From Xanthomonas sp. AM6 (GTDB taxonomy: Bacteria; Pseudomonadota; Gammaproteobacteria; Xanthomonadales; Xanthomonadaceae), in the NCBI RefSeq assembly GCF_025665335.1, contig NZ_CP106869.1, positions 3,684,501 through 3,748,500 of the forward strand: DNA of 64,000 nucleotides, given 5' to 3'. Of the stretch, positions 55,096-64,000 are shown piece after piece. Below the pieces are notes generated by a model, which was not told the origin of the DNA, did not search any database, and saw only the letters and a program-made list of their open reading frames with translations. The position numbers were made by a program, and so were the translations under genes. Each line of letters opens with the position of its first letter. Positions within the stretch are counted from its first letter, which is position 1.

Positions 55096-55434
55096 GACGC
55101 GGTTCTCCAACTGAGTGATGGCCCGACGGCGCACTGCGGCGCCATCCGGCAGGATGGATCAAAAAGTGAACTTGTAAGTCTAGCAAGGTCTCGGGTTACA
55201 TGGAAGCCCGTGGAACCTTTCGGTTCCGCAGGCCCGGCATGGGGAGTGTGCCCATGCTCCGGCGCCGGACGTCGTTGGCCAGGGTGAGGATCCACCTCGG
55301 CCGCCCGCGCTACTCCAGCGCAGGACCACCACGTCTCACCCGCGCACGAGACCGCTGCACGGGCCGCCCTTCAAGTCGGAAGACTGCGCCCGGGAACCGG
55401 GGCGTCTTCGCGGAAGGAAGTCAAATTATAGCAA
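55096..55434 (-). other. gap between secY and rpsM with promoter-like and hairpin features
   Basis: No gene, and rpmJ (L36), often found here, is absent. A perfect TATAAT lies on the minus strand at 55425-55430, right after the secY stop. Two hairpins follow in transcription order: a stem with one bulged base made from GAAGACGCCCCGG and its complement (about 55378-55410), and GGAACC-TTTC-GGTTCC (55212-55227). A separate alpha-operon promoter plus leader is likely. Confidence 0.5.
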
Positions 55435-56805
55435 TCAACCGCGGGCGAAACCGCCGCCGCGCGAGCCACCCTTGAGGTTGGCCTTCTTCAACAGGCTTTC
55501 GTACTGGTGCGACATCAGGTGCGCCTGGATCTGCGCGATGAAGTCCATCACCACCACGACCGCGATCAGCAGCGAGGTGCCGCCGAAATGGAACGAGGTG
55601 CCGAGCTGCGCGCGCATGATTTCCGGCAGCAGGCACACGATCACCAGGTACAGCGAGCCGGCCGCGGTCAGGCGGGTCAGCACGCCGTCGACGTAGTCGG
55701 CGGTGGCCTTGCCGGGGCGGATGCCCGGGATCAGCGCGCCGGACTTCTTCAGGTTGTCCGCGGTTTCCTGCGAGTTGAACACCAGCGCGGTATAGAAGAA
55801 CGCGAAGCCGATGATCAGCGCGGCGAACACGATCATGTGCACCGGCTCGCCCGGGCCCAGCGCGTTGGCGATGCGCTGCAGCCAGCTGCCGAAGGTGCTG
55901 TTGGAGGCGGCCTGGCCCGACCACATCGACAGCGTCGCCGGGAAGGCGAGGATGCTCGAGGCGAAGATCGGCGGGATCACGCCGGCCATGTTCAGCTTCA
56001 GCGGCAGGAACGAGGTCTGGTTCATGTACGCGTTGCGGCCGCCCTGGCGGCGCGCGTAGTTCACCGTGATCCGCCGCTGCCCGCGCTCGACGAACACCAC
56101 GAACAGGGTGAAGGCGAGGATGGTCAGCACGATCAGCAGCAGCGAGATGAAGCTCATGTTGCCGTCGCGGTAGGCTTCCACGGTCTGGATCGCCGCCGCC
56201 GGCAGGCCGGCGACGATGCCGGCGAAGATGATCAGCGACACGCCGTTGCCGATGCCGCGCTCGGTGACCTGCTCGCCGACCCACATCAGGAAGATGGTGC
56301 CGGCGGTCAGCGCGATCACGGCGGTGAGCACGAAGCCCATGCCCGGCGCGTACACGACCGGCGCGCCGCCCGGTGCGGTCTGGTTCTGCAGCGCCAGGGC
56401 GATACTGCCGCCCTGCACCACCGCCAGCAACACCGCGCCGATGCGCGAATACTGGGTGATCTTGCGTCGGCCGGACTCGCCTTCCTTCTGCATCGCCTTC
56501 AGCGACGGGAAGATGTGCGTGGCCAACTGGATCACGATCGATGCCGAGATGTACGGCATCACGTTCAGCGCGAAGATGCTGAAACGGTGCAGGGCGCCGC
56601 CCGAGAACATGTTGAACATGTCCACGATGCCGCCGCCCTGCGCCTGCATCAGCGCAAGCATGGCTTCGGGATTGACGCCCGGCACCGGCACGTAGCAGCC
56701 GATGCGGTAGACGATCAATGCGCCGAGAACGAACAACAGGCGCTGGCGAAGTTCCGTGAACTTGCCGAGCCCGCCGCCGAGGTTACCCATGCCAGCCTGC
56801 GCCAT
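55435..56805 (-). CDS. secY: protein translocase subunit SecY
   Basis: The channel subunit of the SecYEG translocon, 456 residues, ten transmembrane segments. Recognised parts: plug region [19 protein letters not shown], the [16 protein letters not shown] helix, [18 protein letters not shown] and the cytoplasmic C-terminal [15 protein letters not shown]. The start [14 protein letters not shown] at 56805 was chosen over 56859 because it matches the family and leaves a normal distance to rplO. Overlaps nothing; 7 bases after rplO. Confidence 0.97.
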   Translation of the reverse strand: MAQAGMGNLGGGLGKFTELRQRLLFVLGALIVYRIGCYVPVPGVNPEAMLALMQAQGGGIVDMFNMFSGGALHRFSIFALNVMPYISASIVIQLATHIFPSLKAMQKEGESGRRKITQYSRIGAVLLAVVQGGSIALALQNQTAPGGAPVVYAPGMGFVLTAVIALTAGTIFLMWVGEQVTERGIGNGVSLIIFAGIVAGLPAAAIQTVEAYRDGNMSFISLLLIVLTILAFTLFVVFVERGQRRITVNYARRQGGRNAYMNQTSFLPLKLNMAGVIPPIFASSILAFPATLSMWSGQAASNSTFGSWLQRIANALGPGEPVHMIVFAALIIGFAFFYTALVFNSQETADNLKKSGALIPGIRPGKATADYVDGVLTRLTAAGSLYLVIVCLLPEIMRAQLGTSFHFGGTSLLIAVVVVMDFIAQIQAHLMSHQYESLLKKANLKGGSRGGGFARG

Positions 56806-56812
56806 CTGCGTG

Positions 56813-57256
56813 TTACTCCTGCACGCTGCCGCCGGCAGCTTCGATTGCCGCCTTGGCACCGGCGGTCGCGGCGACGCCCTTGAGCACGAACTTCTTGGTC
56901 AGTTCGCCCTTGAGGACCACCTTGGCCTTCTTCGCGGTGCTCGGGACCAGCTTCGCGGCGCGCAGCGCGGCGAAATCGATCTCGCCTTCCGGCAGGTTGT
57001 CCAGCTGGTAGGACAGCACTTCGGCGGTGTCCTTGGCCATCTTGGAACGGAAGCCGATCTTCGGCAGACGACGCTGCATGGGGGTCTGGCCGCCTTCGAA
57101 GCCGGCCTTGATCTTGCCGCCGCCCTTGCGCGCGAACGAACCCTTGTGGCCGCGGCCGCAGGTCTTGCCCAGGCCCGAACCGATGCCGCGACCGACGCGG
57201 GTGCGCTCGGTGCGCGCGCCGTCGGCGGGCTTCAGATCATTCAGATGCAAAGTCAT
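56813..57256 (-). CDS. rplO: 50S ribosomal protein L15
   Basis: L15, 147 residues, binds 23S rRNA. The Gly/Lys-rich N-terminal arm ([22 protein letters not shown]) is characteristic. The C-terminal half includes [30 protein letters not shown]. It starts 6 bases after rpmD and leads into secY. Confidence 0.97.
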   Translation of the reverse strand: MTLHLNDLKPADGARTERTRVGRGIGSGLGKTCGRGHKGSFARKGGGKIKAGFEGGQTPMQRRLPKIGFRSKMAKDTAEVLSYQLDNLPEGEIDFAALRAAKLVPSTAKKAKVVLKGELTKKFVLKGVAATAGAKAAIEAAGGSVQE

Positions 57257-57262
57257 GGTCGC

Positions 57263-57454
57263 TTACTCCTCAACCTGGACGAGGTACTGAACCTTGTTGA
57301 TCAGGCCGCGCACCTGCGGGCTGTCCTTCAGTTCACGCACATCGTTGAGCTTGTTCAGGCCCAGCGCACGCACCGACAGGCGGTGACGCGACTGGGTACC
57401 ACGAAGGCCGCGCACCAGGCGCACCTTCACCGTCTTGTTGGACTCATTAGCCAT
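57263..57454 (-). CDS. rpmD: 50S ribosomal protein L30
   Basis: L30, 63 residues, a small exchangeable 50S protein. Motif [20 protein letters not shown] near the N-terminus. Its start overlaps the rpsE end by 8 bases, implying translational coupling. Confidence 0.96.
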   Translation of the reverse strand: MANESNKTVKVRLVRGLRGTQSRHRLSVRALGLNKLNDVRELKDSPQVRGLINKVQYLVQVEE

Positions 57455-57992
57455 GGTTGAGTTCCTCCACCTTCTTGCCGCGCTTGGCCGCGATGCGCGA
57501 CGGCGACTGCATGTCTTCCAGGCCGCGCAGCGTGGCGCGCACCAGGTTGATCGGGTTGCGCGAACCGACCGCCTTGGCCAGCACGTTCTTGACGCCGACC
57601 GCTTCCAGCACGGCGCGCATCGCGCCGCCGGCGATGACGCCGGTACCTTCGGAGGCCGGCATCATGAACACGCGCGCCGCGCCGTGGCCGGACTTCACCG
57701 GGTGCCACAGGGTGCCGTTGTTCAGGTCGATGTTGAGCATGCCCTTGCGCGCATACTCCATCGACTTCTGGATCGCGACCGGCACTTCGCGCGCCTTGCC
57801 GTAACCGAAACCGATCTTGCCGTTGCCGTCGCCGACCACGGTCAGCGCGGTGAAGGTGAACTGGCGACCGCCCTTGACCGTCTTGCTGACGCGGTTGACC
57901 GCGACCAGCTTTTCGATCATGCCGTCGTCGACTTTCTCTTCGCGGTTGCGGTCGCGATCACGACCCCGCGGTGCACGCTGTTCTTCAGCCAT
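57447..57992 (-). CDS. rpsE: 30S ribosomal protein S5
   Basis: S5, 181 residues, involved in decoding fidelity (classical ram and spectinomycin-resistance locus). The N-terminal 20 residues are Arg/Asp/Glu-rich and longer than in E. coli. The dsRBD-like domain contains [20 protein letters not shown], then [20 protein letters not shown]. The start [12 protein letters not shown] at 57992 excludes a long upstream extension. The rplR gene ends 157 bases upstream, a moderate gap. Confidence 0.97.
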   Translation of the reverse strand: MAEEQRAPRGRDRDRNREEKVDDGMIEKLVAVNRVSKTVKGGRQFTFTALTVVGDGNGKIGFGYGKAREVPVAIQKSMEYARKGMLNIDLNNGTLWHPVKSGHGAARVFMMPASEGTGVIAGGAMRAVLEAVGVKNVLAKAVGSRNPINLVRATLRGLEDMQSPSRIAAKRGKKVEELNHG

Positions 57993-58149
57993 TGTGTATT
58001 CCTTGGTAGTTGAAAGATTTACGGCTTGTATGCCGCTTGTAGTTGTTGACTGGAACCGTGCTCCCCGGGCGCGCGCAGAAGGCGCGCCAAGGTCCGATGC
58101 AGCCCGCATCGGCAGGTCGGGCGCGGCGTGGACGCCGCGCCCGCAAGGA

Positions 58150-58509
58150 TCAGAACTGCAGGCCGCCTTCGCGCGCGGCGTCGGCCAGCGCCTTGATGCG
58201 GCCGTGGTAGCGGTAGCCCGAGCGGTCGAAGGCGACCTTCTCGATGCCCGCGGCCTTGGCGCGCTCGGCGATCAGCTTACCGACCTTGGCGGCCGCATCG
58301 CTGTTCTTGCCGTTCTTCAGGCCGTCCTTGACGTCGGCCTGCAGGGTGTTCGCCGCGGCGAGCACCTTGGAACCGTCGGCAGTGAAGACCTGCGCGTACA
58401 GGTGCTGGCCGGTGCGCAGCACCGACAGGCGGGCGACGCCGAGTTCGCGGATGTGCGCACGGGTCGACTTGGCGCGGCGCAGGCGGGCGATGTTCTTGTT
58501 GATGGTCAT
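58150..58509 (-). CDS. rplR: 50S ribosomal protein L18
   Basis: L18, 119 residues, binds 5S rRNA. Core blocks: [20 protein letters not shown] and [27 protein letters not shown]. Lies 87 bases after rplF. Confidence 0.97.
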   Translation of the reverse strand: MTINKNIARLRRAKSTRAHIRELGVARLSVLRTGQHLYAQVFTADGSKVLAAANTLQADVKDGLKNGKNSDAAAKVGKLIAERAKAAGIEKVAFDRSGYRYHGRIKALADAAREGGLQF

Positions 58510-58596
58510 GTCTATGTCCTACGGAAGCTGAAGGAGAACAGGCCTTTGCATCGAGGGGCCCGGCCATACGGCCGGGCTCCCCGCAAAGGAGCTGCA

Positions 58597-59124
58597 TTAC
58601 GCCTTCTTGGCTTCCTTGCGAATGATGGCTTCACCGGCGTACTTCACACCCTTGCCCTTGTAGGGCTCCGGCGGACGGAAACCGCGGATCTTGGCGGCGA
58701 CTTCGCCGACGCGCTGCTTGTCGGCGCCCTGCACCACGATCTCGGTCTGAGTCGGGGCGGCCAGGGTGATGCCTTCCGGCGCCTTGAACACGACCGGGTG
58801 CGAGAAACCGAGCGCCAGGCTCAGGTCCTTGCCCTGCATCGTGGCGCGGTAGCCGACGCCGACCAGCTCGAGCTTGCGCTCGAAGCCTTCGGACACGCCG
58901 TGCACCATGTTCGCCAGGATCGCGCGAACGGTGCCGGTGATGGCGATCTGCGACGGGTCGTTCGCCGACAGCGTGGCGACACCGTTTTCCTGCTTGATTT
59001 CGACGCCGGCCGGCTTCGGCAGCGACAGGGTGCCCTTCGGGCCCTTGACGCTCACCAGCTCGGGCTGGACATTCAGTTCGACGCCCTTCGGGAGGGAAAT
59101 CGGCTTCTTGGCTACGCGGGACAT
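58597..59124 (-). CDS. rplF: 50S ribosomal protein L6
   Basis: L6, 175 residues with two homologous domains, near the factor-binding site of 50[18 protein letters not shown] is the standard start; a longer in-frame start at 59196 would overlap rpsH. C-terminal [17 protein letters not shown] is diagnostic. 16 bases after rpsH. Confidence 0.97.
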   Translation of the reverse strand: MSRVAKKPISLPKGVELNVQPELVSVKGPKGTLSLPKPAGVEIKQENGVATLSANDPSQIAITGTVRAILANMVHGVSEGFERKLELVGVGYRATMQGKDLSLALGFSHPVVFKAPEGITLAAPTQTEIVVQGADKQRVGEVAAKIRGFRPPEPYKGKGVKYAGEAIIRKEAKKA

Positions 59125-59140
59125 TTGAGTACTCCTTCCC

Positions 59141-59539
59141 TTAGGCCACGAAGCACAGGACTTCGCCACCGACGCCGGCCTGACGGGCCTGCGCATCGGT
59201 CATGATGCCCTTGGACGTGGAAATGATGGCAACGCCCAGGCCGCCGAGAACCTTCGGCAGCTCGGCCTTGCCGCGATATTGGCGCAGGCCCGAACGCGAC
59301 ACGCGCTTGAGCGTATCGATGACCGGACGGCCCTCGAAATACTTCAGCACGATTTCCAGTTCGGACTTGTTGTTCTCGATCGCGTTGACGCGCAGGTCGC
59401 TGATGTAGCCTTCGGCCTTCAGCACTTCCGCGATCGCAACCTTGATCTTGGAGGACGGCATTTTCACCGTCGGCTTGCCAACCGCGGCCGCATTCTTGAT
59501 GCGGACCAGCAGGTCGGCGATGGGATCAGTCATGCTCAT
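59141..59539 (-). CDS. rpsH: 30S ribosomal protein S8
   Basis: S8, 132 residues, primary 16S-binding protein and in E. coli the spc-operon repressor. Start [17 protein letters not shown] at 59539, with AAAGG upstream. C-terminal [20 protein letters not shown] is diagnostic. It is separated from rpsN by 262 bases that carry a terminator-like hairpin and a perfect TATAAT. Confidence 0.97.
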   Translation of the reverse strand: MSMTDPIADLLVRIKNAAAVGKPTVKMPSSKIKVAIAEVLKAEGYISDLRVNAIENNKSELEIVLKYFEGRPVIDTLKRVSRSGLRQYRGKAELPKVLGGLGVAIISTSKGIMTDAQARQAGVGGEVLCFVA

Positions 59540-59691
59540 GGTGTCTACCTTTGAGTGCACCGATATCCGCTTTCGCGAAAATCTTGTGATGTGAAGCTGT
59601 GGAATGACGCGGTGATGTGGAGCGTGGAACGTTCCTGGAGAAGGCCAGGGCCTGCAGCAACCCGCCCGGCCAGGCGCAGGCAAGGAGCGGG

Positions 59692-59697
59692 ATTATA
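59692..59697 (-). promoter_or_regulatory. perfect -10 box upstream of rpsH
   Basis: TATAAT on the minus strand, just beyond the T-run of the hairpin at 59706-59725 and about 150 bases before rpsH. No good TTGACA-like -35 is present at 16-18 bases, because the terminator stem occupies that position. A weak or activator-dependent internal promoter is possible. Confidence 0.45.
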
Positions 59698-59701
59698 CGA
59701 C

Positions 59702-59725
59702 AAAAAGTCCGACTTGCGTCGGACT
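59702..59725 (-). terminator. terminator-like hairpin inside the spc cluster
   Basis: A perfect 8-bp stem (59706-59713 with 59718-59725, AGTCCGAC, loop TTGC) is followed on the minus strand by T5. It lies between rpsN and rpsH. A second, GC-rich bulged hairpin (about 59763-59787) precedes it. This could cause partial termination or mark a transcript boundary. Confidence 0.7.
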
Positions 59726-59801
59726 CGTTGTTTTACGCCACACGAGCGTGCGACCGCCCTGCCCCGGGCTCCGCAAGCGGAGCCGGGAACCGCCGGCTGT
59801 T

Positions 59802-60107
59802 TTACCAGCTGGCCTTGCGCAGGCCGGGCACGTCGCCGTTCATCGTTGCCTTGCGCAGCATGTTGCGGCCGAGGCCGAACTTGCGGTACACGGCGCGCGG
59901 ACGGCCGGACAGCTCGCAACGGGTGCGCTGGCGGCTCGGCGACGAATCGCGCGGCAGCTTCTGCAGCTTGACCACGGCCTCGGCCTTCTCGTCGTAGGAC
60001 GAGCTGTCGGCGGCGATGATCTTCTTCAGCGCGTCGCGCTTGTCGGCGAACTTCTTCGCCAGCTTCTTCCGCTTGATGTCGCGGTTGACCATGGAGGTCT
60101 TTGCCAT
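59802..60107 (-). CDS. rpsN: 30S ribosomal protein S14
   Basis: S14, 101 residues, the long zinc-free form: the CxxC pairs of the short form are absent. [20 protein letters not shown] start, and [19 protein letters not shown] core. The start at 60107 ignores an upstream in-frame start that runs into repeats. Flanked by unusually repeat-rich gaps on both sides. Confidence 0.96.
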   Translation of the reverse strand: MAKTSMVNRDIKRKKLAKKFADKRDALKKIIAADSSSYDEKAEAVVKLQKLPRDSSPSRQRTRCELSGRPRAVYRKFGLGRNMLRKATMNGDVPGLRKASW

Positions 60108-60118
60108 CTGTAAATCCT

Positions 60119-60210
60119 CGGGATTCGGGATTGGGGATTGGAGATTTGCAGAACCCGGGATGTGGCGGGCGCAGCGCCCTTTCATCCCTGATCCCGAATC
60201 CCGAATCCCG
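60119..60210. repeat. inverted heptamer repeats (GGGATTC type) between rplE and rpsN
   Basis: On the plus strand the left arm reads GGGATTC-GGGATTG-GGGATTG, and the right arm carries the complementary AATCCCG units. The 14 bases 60119-60132 are exactly complementary to 60197-60210. This heptamer type is, from memory, common in Xanthomonas intergenes but unusual inside a ribosomal protein operon. Confidence 0.85.
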
Positions 60211-60218
60211 GCTGTCGG

Positions 60219-60761
60219 TCAGTTACGGAACGGGAACTTGAACGCTTCGAGCAGCGCCTTGGCTTCGGCGTCGGTCTTGGCGGTGGTGGTGATGGCGATA
60301 TCCATGCCGCGGATCGCATCGACGGCGTCGAAGTCGATTTCCGGGAAGATGATCTGCTCCTTCACGCCCATGTTGAAGTTGCCGCGGCCGTCGAACGAGC
60401 GACCCGAGACACCGCGGAAGTCGCGCACGCGCGGCAGCGAGATGTTGATCAGGCGGTCCAGGAACTCGTACATCTTGGCGCGACGCAGCGTGGTCTTGCA
60501 GCCGATCGGCCAGCCATCGCGGATCTTGAACGACGCCACCGAGATACGCGACTTGGTGACGACCGGCTTCTGGCCGGAGACCTTGGCCATGTCGGCCACG
60601 GCGTTTTCCAGGATCTTCTTGTTCGTCGCCGCCTCGCCCACGCCCATGTTCAGCGTGACCTTGACCAGCTTCGGCACTTGCATCGGATTGGTGTAACCGA
60701 ACTTCTTCATCAGAGCCGGTACCACTTCTTCCTTGTAGATCTTTTCGAGACGGGAATTCAT
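60219..60761 (-). CDS. rplE: 50S ribosomal protein L5
   Basis: L5, 180 residues, binds 5S rRNA and contacts P-site tRNA. Blocks [40 protein letters not shown] and the C-terminal [27 protein letters not shown] fit well. Followed by a repeat-containing gap of 111 bases before rpsN. Confidence 0.97.
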   Translation of the reverse strand: MNSRLEKIYKEEVVPALMKKFGYTNPMQVPKLVKVTLNMGVGEAATNKKILENAVADMAKVSGQKPVVTKSRISVASFKIRDGWPIGCKTTLRRAKMYEFLDRLINISLPRVRDFRGVSGRSFDGRGNFNMGVKEQIIFPEIDFDAVDAIRGMDIAITTTAKTDAEAKALLEAFKFPFRN

Positions 60762-60772
60762 TGTGTCATTCC

Positions 60773-61090
60773 TCAGGCGTCGAGCGCCTCACCGCTGGAG
60801 CGGAACACACGCAGTTTGCGTCCATCCTCCAGCACCTTGAAGCCAACGCGCTCGCCCTTGCCCGTTGCCGGGTTGACGATCGCCACGTTGGAGATATGGA
60901 TCGACGCTTCACGCTCGACCACGCCGCCGGCGACGCCCGCCTGCGGGTTCGGCTTGGTGTGGCGCTTGACGATGTTCGCGTTGGAGACGATCACGCGATC
61001 GCCGTCGACGCGGACGATTTCGCCCTGCTTGCCCTTGTCCTTGCCGGTAGTGACGACGACCTGGTCGCCCTTCTTGATACGGTTAGCCAT
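60773..61090 (-). CDS. rplX: 50S ribosomal protein L24
   Basis: L24, 105 residues, initiates 50S assembly. The KOW motif region is [20 protein letters not shown] at residues 5-24. 11 bases before rplE. Confidence 0.97.
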   Translation of the reverse strand: MANRIKKGDQVVVTTGKDKGKQGEIVRVDGDRVIVSNANIVKRHTKPNPQAGVAGGVVEREASIHISNVAIVNPATGKGERVGFKVLEDGRKLRVFRSSGEALDA

Positions 61091-61105
61091 GTGTATGTCC
61101 TCCGC

Positions 61106-61474
61106 TCACAGCACTTCAGGAGCGAGCGAGACGATCTTCATGAACTTCTCGGAACGCAGCTCGCGGGTAACAGGCCCGAAGATACGCGTGCCGATCGGCT
61201 CCTGCTTGTTGTTGAGCAACACCGCAGCGTTGCCGTCGAAGCGGATCAGCGAACCGTCGGGACGACGCACACCCTTGCGGGTACGCACCACGACGGCGTC
61301 GTAGACTTCGCCCTTCTTGACCTTGCCGCGCGGGATCGCGTCCTTGACGGTGACCTTGATGATGTCGCCAATGTGCGCGTAGCGGCGCTTGGAGCCGCCG
61401 AGCACCTTGATGCACATCACTTCCTTGGCACCGGAGTTGTCGGCGACGTCGAGGTAGCTCTGCATCTGGATCAT
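61106..61474 (-). CDS. rplN: 50S ribosomal protein L14
   Basis: L14, 122 residues, forms inter-subunit bridge B8. [20 protein letters not shown] opening and [20 protein letters not shown] core are diagnostic. 14 bases after rpsQ. Confidence 0.97.
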
Positions 61475-61488
61475 GATTCAGATCTCCC

Positions 61489-61758
61489 TTATTCGGCCGA
61501 ACGGGTGACGATTTCGACCACCCGCCAGTTCTTGGTCTTGGACATCGGCGCAATCTCGGTCACCCGCACCACATCGCCTTCGTTGCAGGCGTTGTCGGCG
61601 TCGTGGGCGTGGAGCTTGGTCGAGCGCTTGATGTACTTGCCGTACAGCGCATGCTTGACCTGACGCTCCACCAGCACGGTGACGGTCTTGTCCATCTTGT
61701 TGCTGACGACGCGGCCTTCGACCGTGCGCAGCGTCTTGCTTTCGTTAGTGTCGCTCAT
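61489..61758 (-). CDS. rpsQ: 30S ribosomal protein S17
   Basis: S17, 89 residues. The OB-fold core reads [20 protein letters not shown] and [17 protein letters not shown]. Start at 61758 (MSDTNESKT) matches relatives; an alternative 9 bases upstream adds MAA. Confidence 0.96.
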   Translation of the reverse strand: MSDTNESKTLRTVEGRVVSNKMDKTVTVLVERQVKHALYGKYIKRSTKLHAHDADNACNEGDVVRVTEIAPMSKTKNWRVVEIVTRSAE

Positions 61759-61769
61759 GGCGGCCATCC

Positions 61770-61955
61770 TTACTTCGTGCTGCCGATCAGGTGCTTCACG
61801 CGAGCAATCTCGCGGCGCACCCGGCGGGTTTCGTGGGTCTTCGGCAGCTGCCCGGTGACCTGCTGCATGCGCAGGGCGAACTGCTCCTTGCGCAGATCGG
61901 TCAGGTGGGCCTTCAGATCGTCAGCCGACTTCTCGCGGAGTTGTTTGATGTCCAT
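61770..61955 (-). CDS. rpmC: 50S ribosomal protein L29
   Basis: L29, 61 residues, two-helix protein at the exit tunnel. [20 protein letters not shown] and [15 protein letters not shown] are diagnostic. Its start shares one base with the rplP stop. Confidence 0.96.
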   Translation of the reverse strand: MDIKQLREKSADDLKAHLTDLRKEQFALRMQQVTGQLPKTHETRRVRREIARVKHLIGSTK

Positions 61956-62368
61956 CAGCGTACCGTCCGGGTCACGAAGGTGGTGGTCACCGAAAGCTTG
62001 GCAGCGGCCAGGCGGAACGCCTCGCGCGCGACATCTTCGCCGACGCCTTCGATTTCATAGATCATGCGACCGGGCTGGATCTGGGCGACCCAGTACTCGA
62101 CGTTACCCTTACCGGAGCCCATTCGCACTTCGATCGGCTTCTTGGTGATCGGCTTGTCCGGGAACACGCGGATCCACATCTTGCCGCCGCGCTTGACGTA
62201 GCGGCTGATCGAGCGGCGCGCCGCTTCGATCTGGCGCGCGGTCAGCTGACCGTGCGCGGTGGCCTTCAGCCCGTACTCGCCGAAGCTGACGGCGTTGCCG
62301 CTCCATGCCAGGCCGTCGTTACGGCCCTTGTGCATCTTGCGGTATTTGGTTCGCTTGGGTTGCAACAT
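61955..62368 (-). CDS. rplP: 50S ribosomal protein L16
   Basis: L16, 137 residues, near the A site of 50[21 protein letters not shown] start, and [19 protein letters not shown] core (the conserved Arg hydroxylated by YcfD in E. coli is in this region). Five bases after rpsC, overlapping rpmC by one base. Confidence 0.97.
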   Translation of the reverse strand: MLQPKRTKYRKMHKGRNDGLAWSGNAVSFGEYGLKATAHGQLTARQIEAARRSISRYVKRGGKMWIRVFPDKPITKKPIEVRMGSGKGNVEYWVAQIQPGRMIYEIEGVGEDVAREAFRLAAAKLSVTTTFVTRTVR

Positions 62369-62373
62369 TGCCG

Positions 62374-63108
62374 TTACCTCGCTTCACGAGCCGGACGCGA
62401 CGGACGGTCACCACGGTCGCCGCGATCGTTACGATCGTTGCGCGGGGAATCGTCCTGCTTTTCCTGGCCAACCTGGGAGAAATCGAAGATCTCGCCCTTG
62501 TAGATCCAAACCTTGATGCCGATGATGCCGTAGGTCGTCTTGGCTTCGGCGAAGCCATAGTCGATGTCGGCACGCAGCGTATGCAGCGGCACGCGGCCTT
62601 CGCGGTACCACTCGGAACGGGCGATTTCCGCACCGTTCAAGCGGCCGGCGACGTTGACCTTGATGCCCAGGGCACCCAGGCGCATCGCGTTGCCGACCGA
62701 ACGCTTCATCGCGCGGCGGAACATGATGCGACGCTCCAGCTGCTGCGCGATCGACTCGGCGACCAGCTGCGCATCCAGCTCCGGCTTGCGCACTTCGGTG
62801 ACGTTGATGTGGGCGGGGACGCCCATCATCTCGCTCACTTCCTTGCGCAGCTTCTCGATGTCCTCACCGCGCTTGCCGATCACCACGCCCGGACGGGCGG
62901 TGTGGATCGTCACGCGCGCGGTCTTGGCCGGACGCTCGATCAGGATCTTGCTGATGCCCGCCTGCGCCAGCTTCTTGCGCAGCATTTCGCGAACCTTGAG
63001 GTCGGCTGCCAGGTAACCGGCGAACTCGCCCTTGTTGGCGTACCACTTGGAATTCCAGTCCTTGGAGACACCCAGGCGGATTCCAATCGGATGAACTTTA
63101 TGACCCAT
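62374..63108 (-). CDS. rpsC: 30S ribosomal protein S3
   Basis: S3, 244 residues, helicase-like mRNA entry protein. [20 protein letters not shown] start, KH domain near 40-110 ([15 protein letters not shown]). The C-terminal domain includes [20 protein letters not shown]. The last 35 residues are an Arg/Asp-rich tail ([18 protein letters not shown]). 17 bases after rplV. Confidence 0.97.
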   Translation of the reverse strand: MGHKVHPIGIRLGVSKDWNSKWYANKGEFAGYLAADLKVREMLRKKLAQAGISKILIERPAKTARVTIHTARPGVVIGKRGEDIEKLRKEVSEMMGVPAHINVTEVRKPELDAQLVAESIAQQLERRIMFRRAMKRSVGNAMRLGALGIKVNVAGRLNGAEIARSEWYREGRVPLHTLRADIDYGFAEAKTTYGIIGIKVWIYKGEIFDFSQVGQEKQDDSPRNDRNDRGDRGDRPSRPAREAR

Positions 63109-63125
63109 CGTCTTTTCCTTTCCGC

Positions 63126-63461
63126 TTACTTGGCGGCGCCCACAACCACAGTGATGTGGCTGGTGCGCTTGAGGATGCGGGTACCGCGGCCTTTCGCCCG
63201 CGCCATGAAACGCTTCAGGGTCGGACCTTCATCAACCATGATGGTCTTGACCTTCAGCTCGTCGACATCCGCGCCCTGGTTGTTCTCGGCATTGGCGATC
63301 GCCGACTCCACCACCTTCTTGATCAGGTGGGCAGCCTTCTTGTCCGAGAACTTCAGCAGGTTGACCGCCCGCTCGGCGGAAAGACCGCGCACCTGGTCGG
63401 CGACCAGGCGGGCCTTCTGCGGGGAGATGCGCGCAGTGCGCAGGATTGCTTTCGCTTCCAT
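63126..63461 (-). CDS. rplV: 50S ribosomal protein L22
   Basis: L22, 111 residues, lines the exit tunnel. [20 protein letters not shown] start; the beta-hairpin tip region [20 protein letters not shown] is where macrolide-resistance mutations occur. Start at 63461; an MTM-form start 6 bases earlier is possible. Confidence 0.96.
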   Translation of the reverse strand: MEAKAILRTARISPQKARLVADQVRGLSAERAVNLLKFSDKKAAHLIKKVVESAIANAENNQGADVDELKVKTIMVDEGPTLKRFMARAKGRGTRILKRTSHITVVVGAAK

Positions 63462-63473
63462 CGTCATCTCTCC

Positions 63474-63743
63474 TTACCGGCTCGACTTCTTGTCGCCACC
63501 GTGACCCTTGAAGGTCCGGGTGACGGCAAATTCGCCGAGCTTGTGGCCGACCATGTTCTCGTTGACCAGCACCGGAACGTGGTTCTTGCCGTTATGCACG
63601 GCGATGGTGAAGCCCACCATCTCCGGCAGGATCATCGAACGACGCGACCAGGTCTTGATCGGACGCTTGCTGCCGGCCGCGGCCTCCACCTTCTTGACGA
63701 GGTGGTGATCGACGAACGGGCCTTTCTTGAGTGAACGTGCCAT
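63474..63743 (-). CDS. rpsS: 30S ribosomal protein S19
   Basis: S19, 89 residues, forms a complex with S13 in the 30S head. [20 protein letters not shown] and [20 protein letters not shown] are diagnostic. 12 bases before rplV, 6 after rplB. Confidence 0.97.
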   Translation of the reverse strand: MARSLKKGPFVDHHLVKKVEAAAGSKRPIKTWSRRSMILPEMVGFTIAVHNGKNHVPVLVNENMVGHKLGEFAVTRTFKGHGGDKKSSR

Positions 63744-63749
63744 GGTCGA

Positions 63750-64000
63750 TTAGCCCCTACGATCGCGGACGATGAATTGTTCGGTGCGCTTGTTATGGCG
63801 CGTCTTGTAACCCTTGGTCGGCACGCCCCACGGGGTGACCGGATGCGGATTACCCTGACCGGCCTTCGCCTCACCACCACCGTGCGGGTGGTCGACGGGG
63901 TTCATGGCCGCACCGCGAACGGTCGGACGCACGCCGCGCCAGCGCTTGGCGCCCGCCTTGCCCAGCTTCTCGAGGTTGTGCTCGTCGTTGCCGACTTCAC
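63750..64000 (-). CDS. rplB: 50S ribosomal protein L2, C-terminal part (cut by window end)
   Basis: The last 83 codons of L2, a core 23S rRNA-binding protein near the peptidyltransferase centre. The segment [20 protein letters not shown], then [20 protein letters not shown] includes the conserved His of L2 implicated in peptidyl transfer. The stop is at 63750; the start lies beyond the window. Confidence 0.97.
   Translation of the reverse strand, partial: EVGNDEHNLEKLGKAGAKRWRGVRPTVRGAAMNPVDHPHGGGEAKAGQGNPHPVTPWGVPTKGYKTRHNKRTEQFIVRDRRG

Overview
This window is a GC-rich chromosomal segment of a Xanthomonadaceae bacterium, most likely a Xanthomonas species. The reasons are: folC-dedD-cvpA-purF in the usual gammaproteobacterial order; a kbl/tdh pair; class II DAHP synthase; OmpA with a thrombospondin type-3 calcium region; S46 and S9D peptidases; and short GTAG-type palindromic repeats of the kind known from Xanthomonas and Stenotrophomonas. 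The species cannot be fixed from the sequence. No phage, insertion sequence, CRISPR array, tRNA or rRNA was seen.

Layout. 1-8.3 kb, minus strand: a secreted metzincin-like protease, a ferritin-like DUF455 protein, then (in transcription order) a histidine phosphatase, folC, dedD, cvpA and purF. A compact, highly structured repeat element lies between the phosphatase and folC. 8.5-12.7 kb: an S46 dipeptidyl-peptidase, divergent tdh and a TorF-type porin. 13-17 kb, minus: the sulfate uptake operon sbp-cysT-cysW-cysA. 17.1-21.5 kb: kbl, a small HNH protein that looks frameshifted, an RsuA-family pseudouridine synthase, a small exported protein and OmpA. 21.8-27.4 kb: a LysR regulator divergent from an efflux MFS - SGNH hydrolase - aldo/keto reductase - quinone oxidoreductase operon. 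27.6-33.2 kb: a secreted seven-repeat propeller-like protein, fadH, a Rap1a/Tai-like protein, a SleB-type cell-wall hydrolase and a beta-class GST. 33.6-40.5 kb, minus: an unknown protein, prpE, an S9D peptidase, mdh and a membrane-anchored glutaredoxin-like protein. 40.6-51.8 kb: ppiB, typA, DUF2127, a lipoprotein amidase, an MscS channel, class II DAHP synthase, a TonB-dependent receptor and dsbB.

52-64 kb, minus: the S10/spc/alpha ribosomal protein cluster from rplB (cut by the window end) through rpsS, rplV, rpsC, rplP, rpmC, rpsQ, rplN, rplX, rplE, rpsN, rpsH, rplF, rplR, rpsE, rpmD, rplO, secY, rpsM, rpsK, rpsD, rpoA and rplQ. Gene order is canonical, but the cluster has four long gaps. 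One holds a terminator-like hairpin followed by a perfect TATAAT; another holds an inverted pair of GGGATTC-type heptamer repeats; rpmJ is not between secY and rpsM.

Most of the window is housekeeping or envelope function. The less expected signals are non-coding. They are the multi-stem element upstream of folC, whose one imperfect outer-stem pair is a mismatch in one strand and a G-U wobble in the other; six REP-like palindromes, all at gene 3' ends, with stem covariation between copies; palindromic operator candidates in front of the S46 peptidase and fadH; and the apparent transcription-unit boundaries inside the ribosomal protein cluster.
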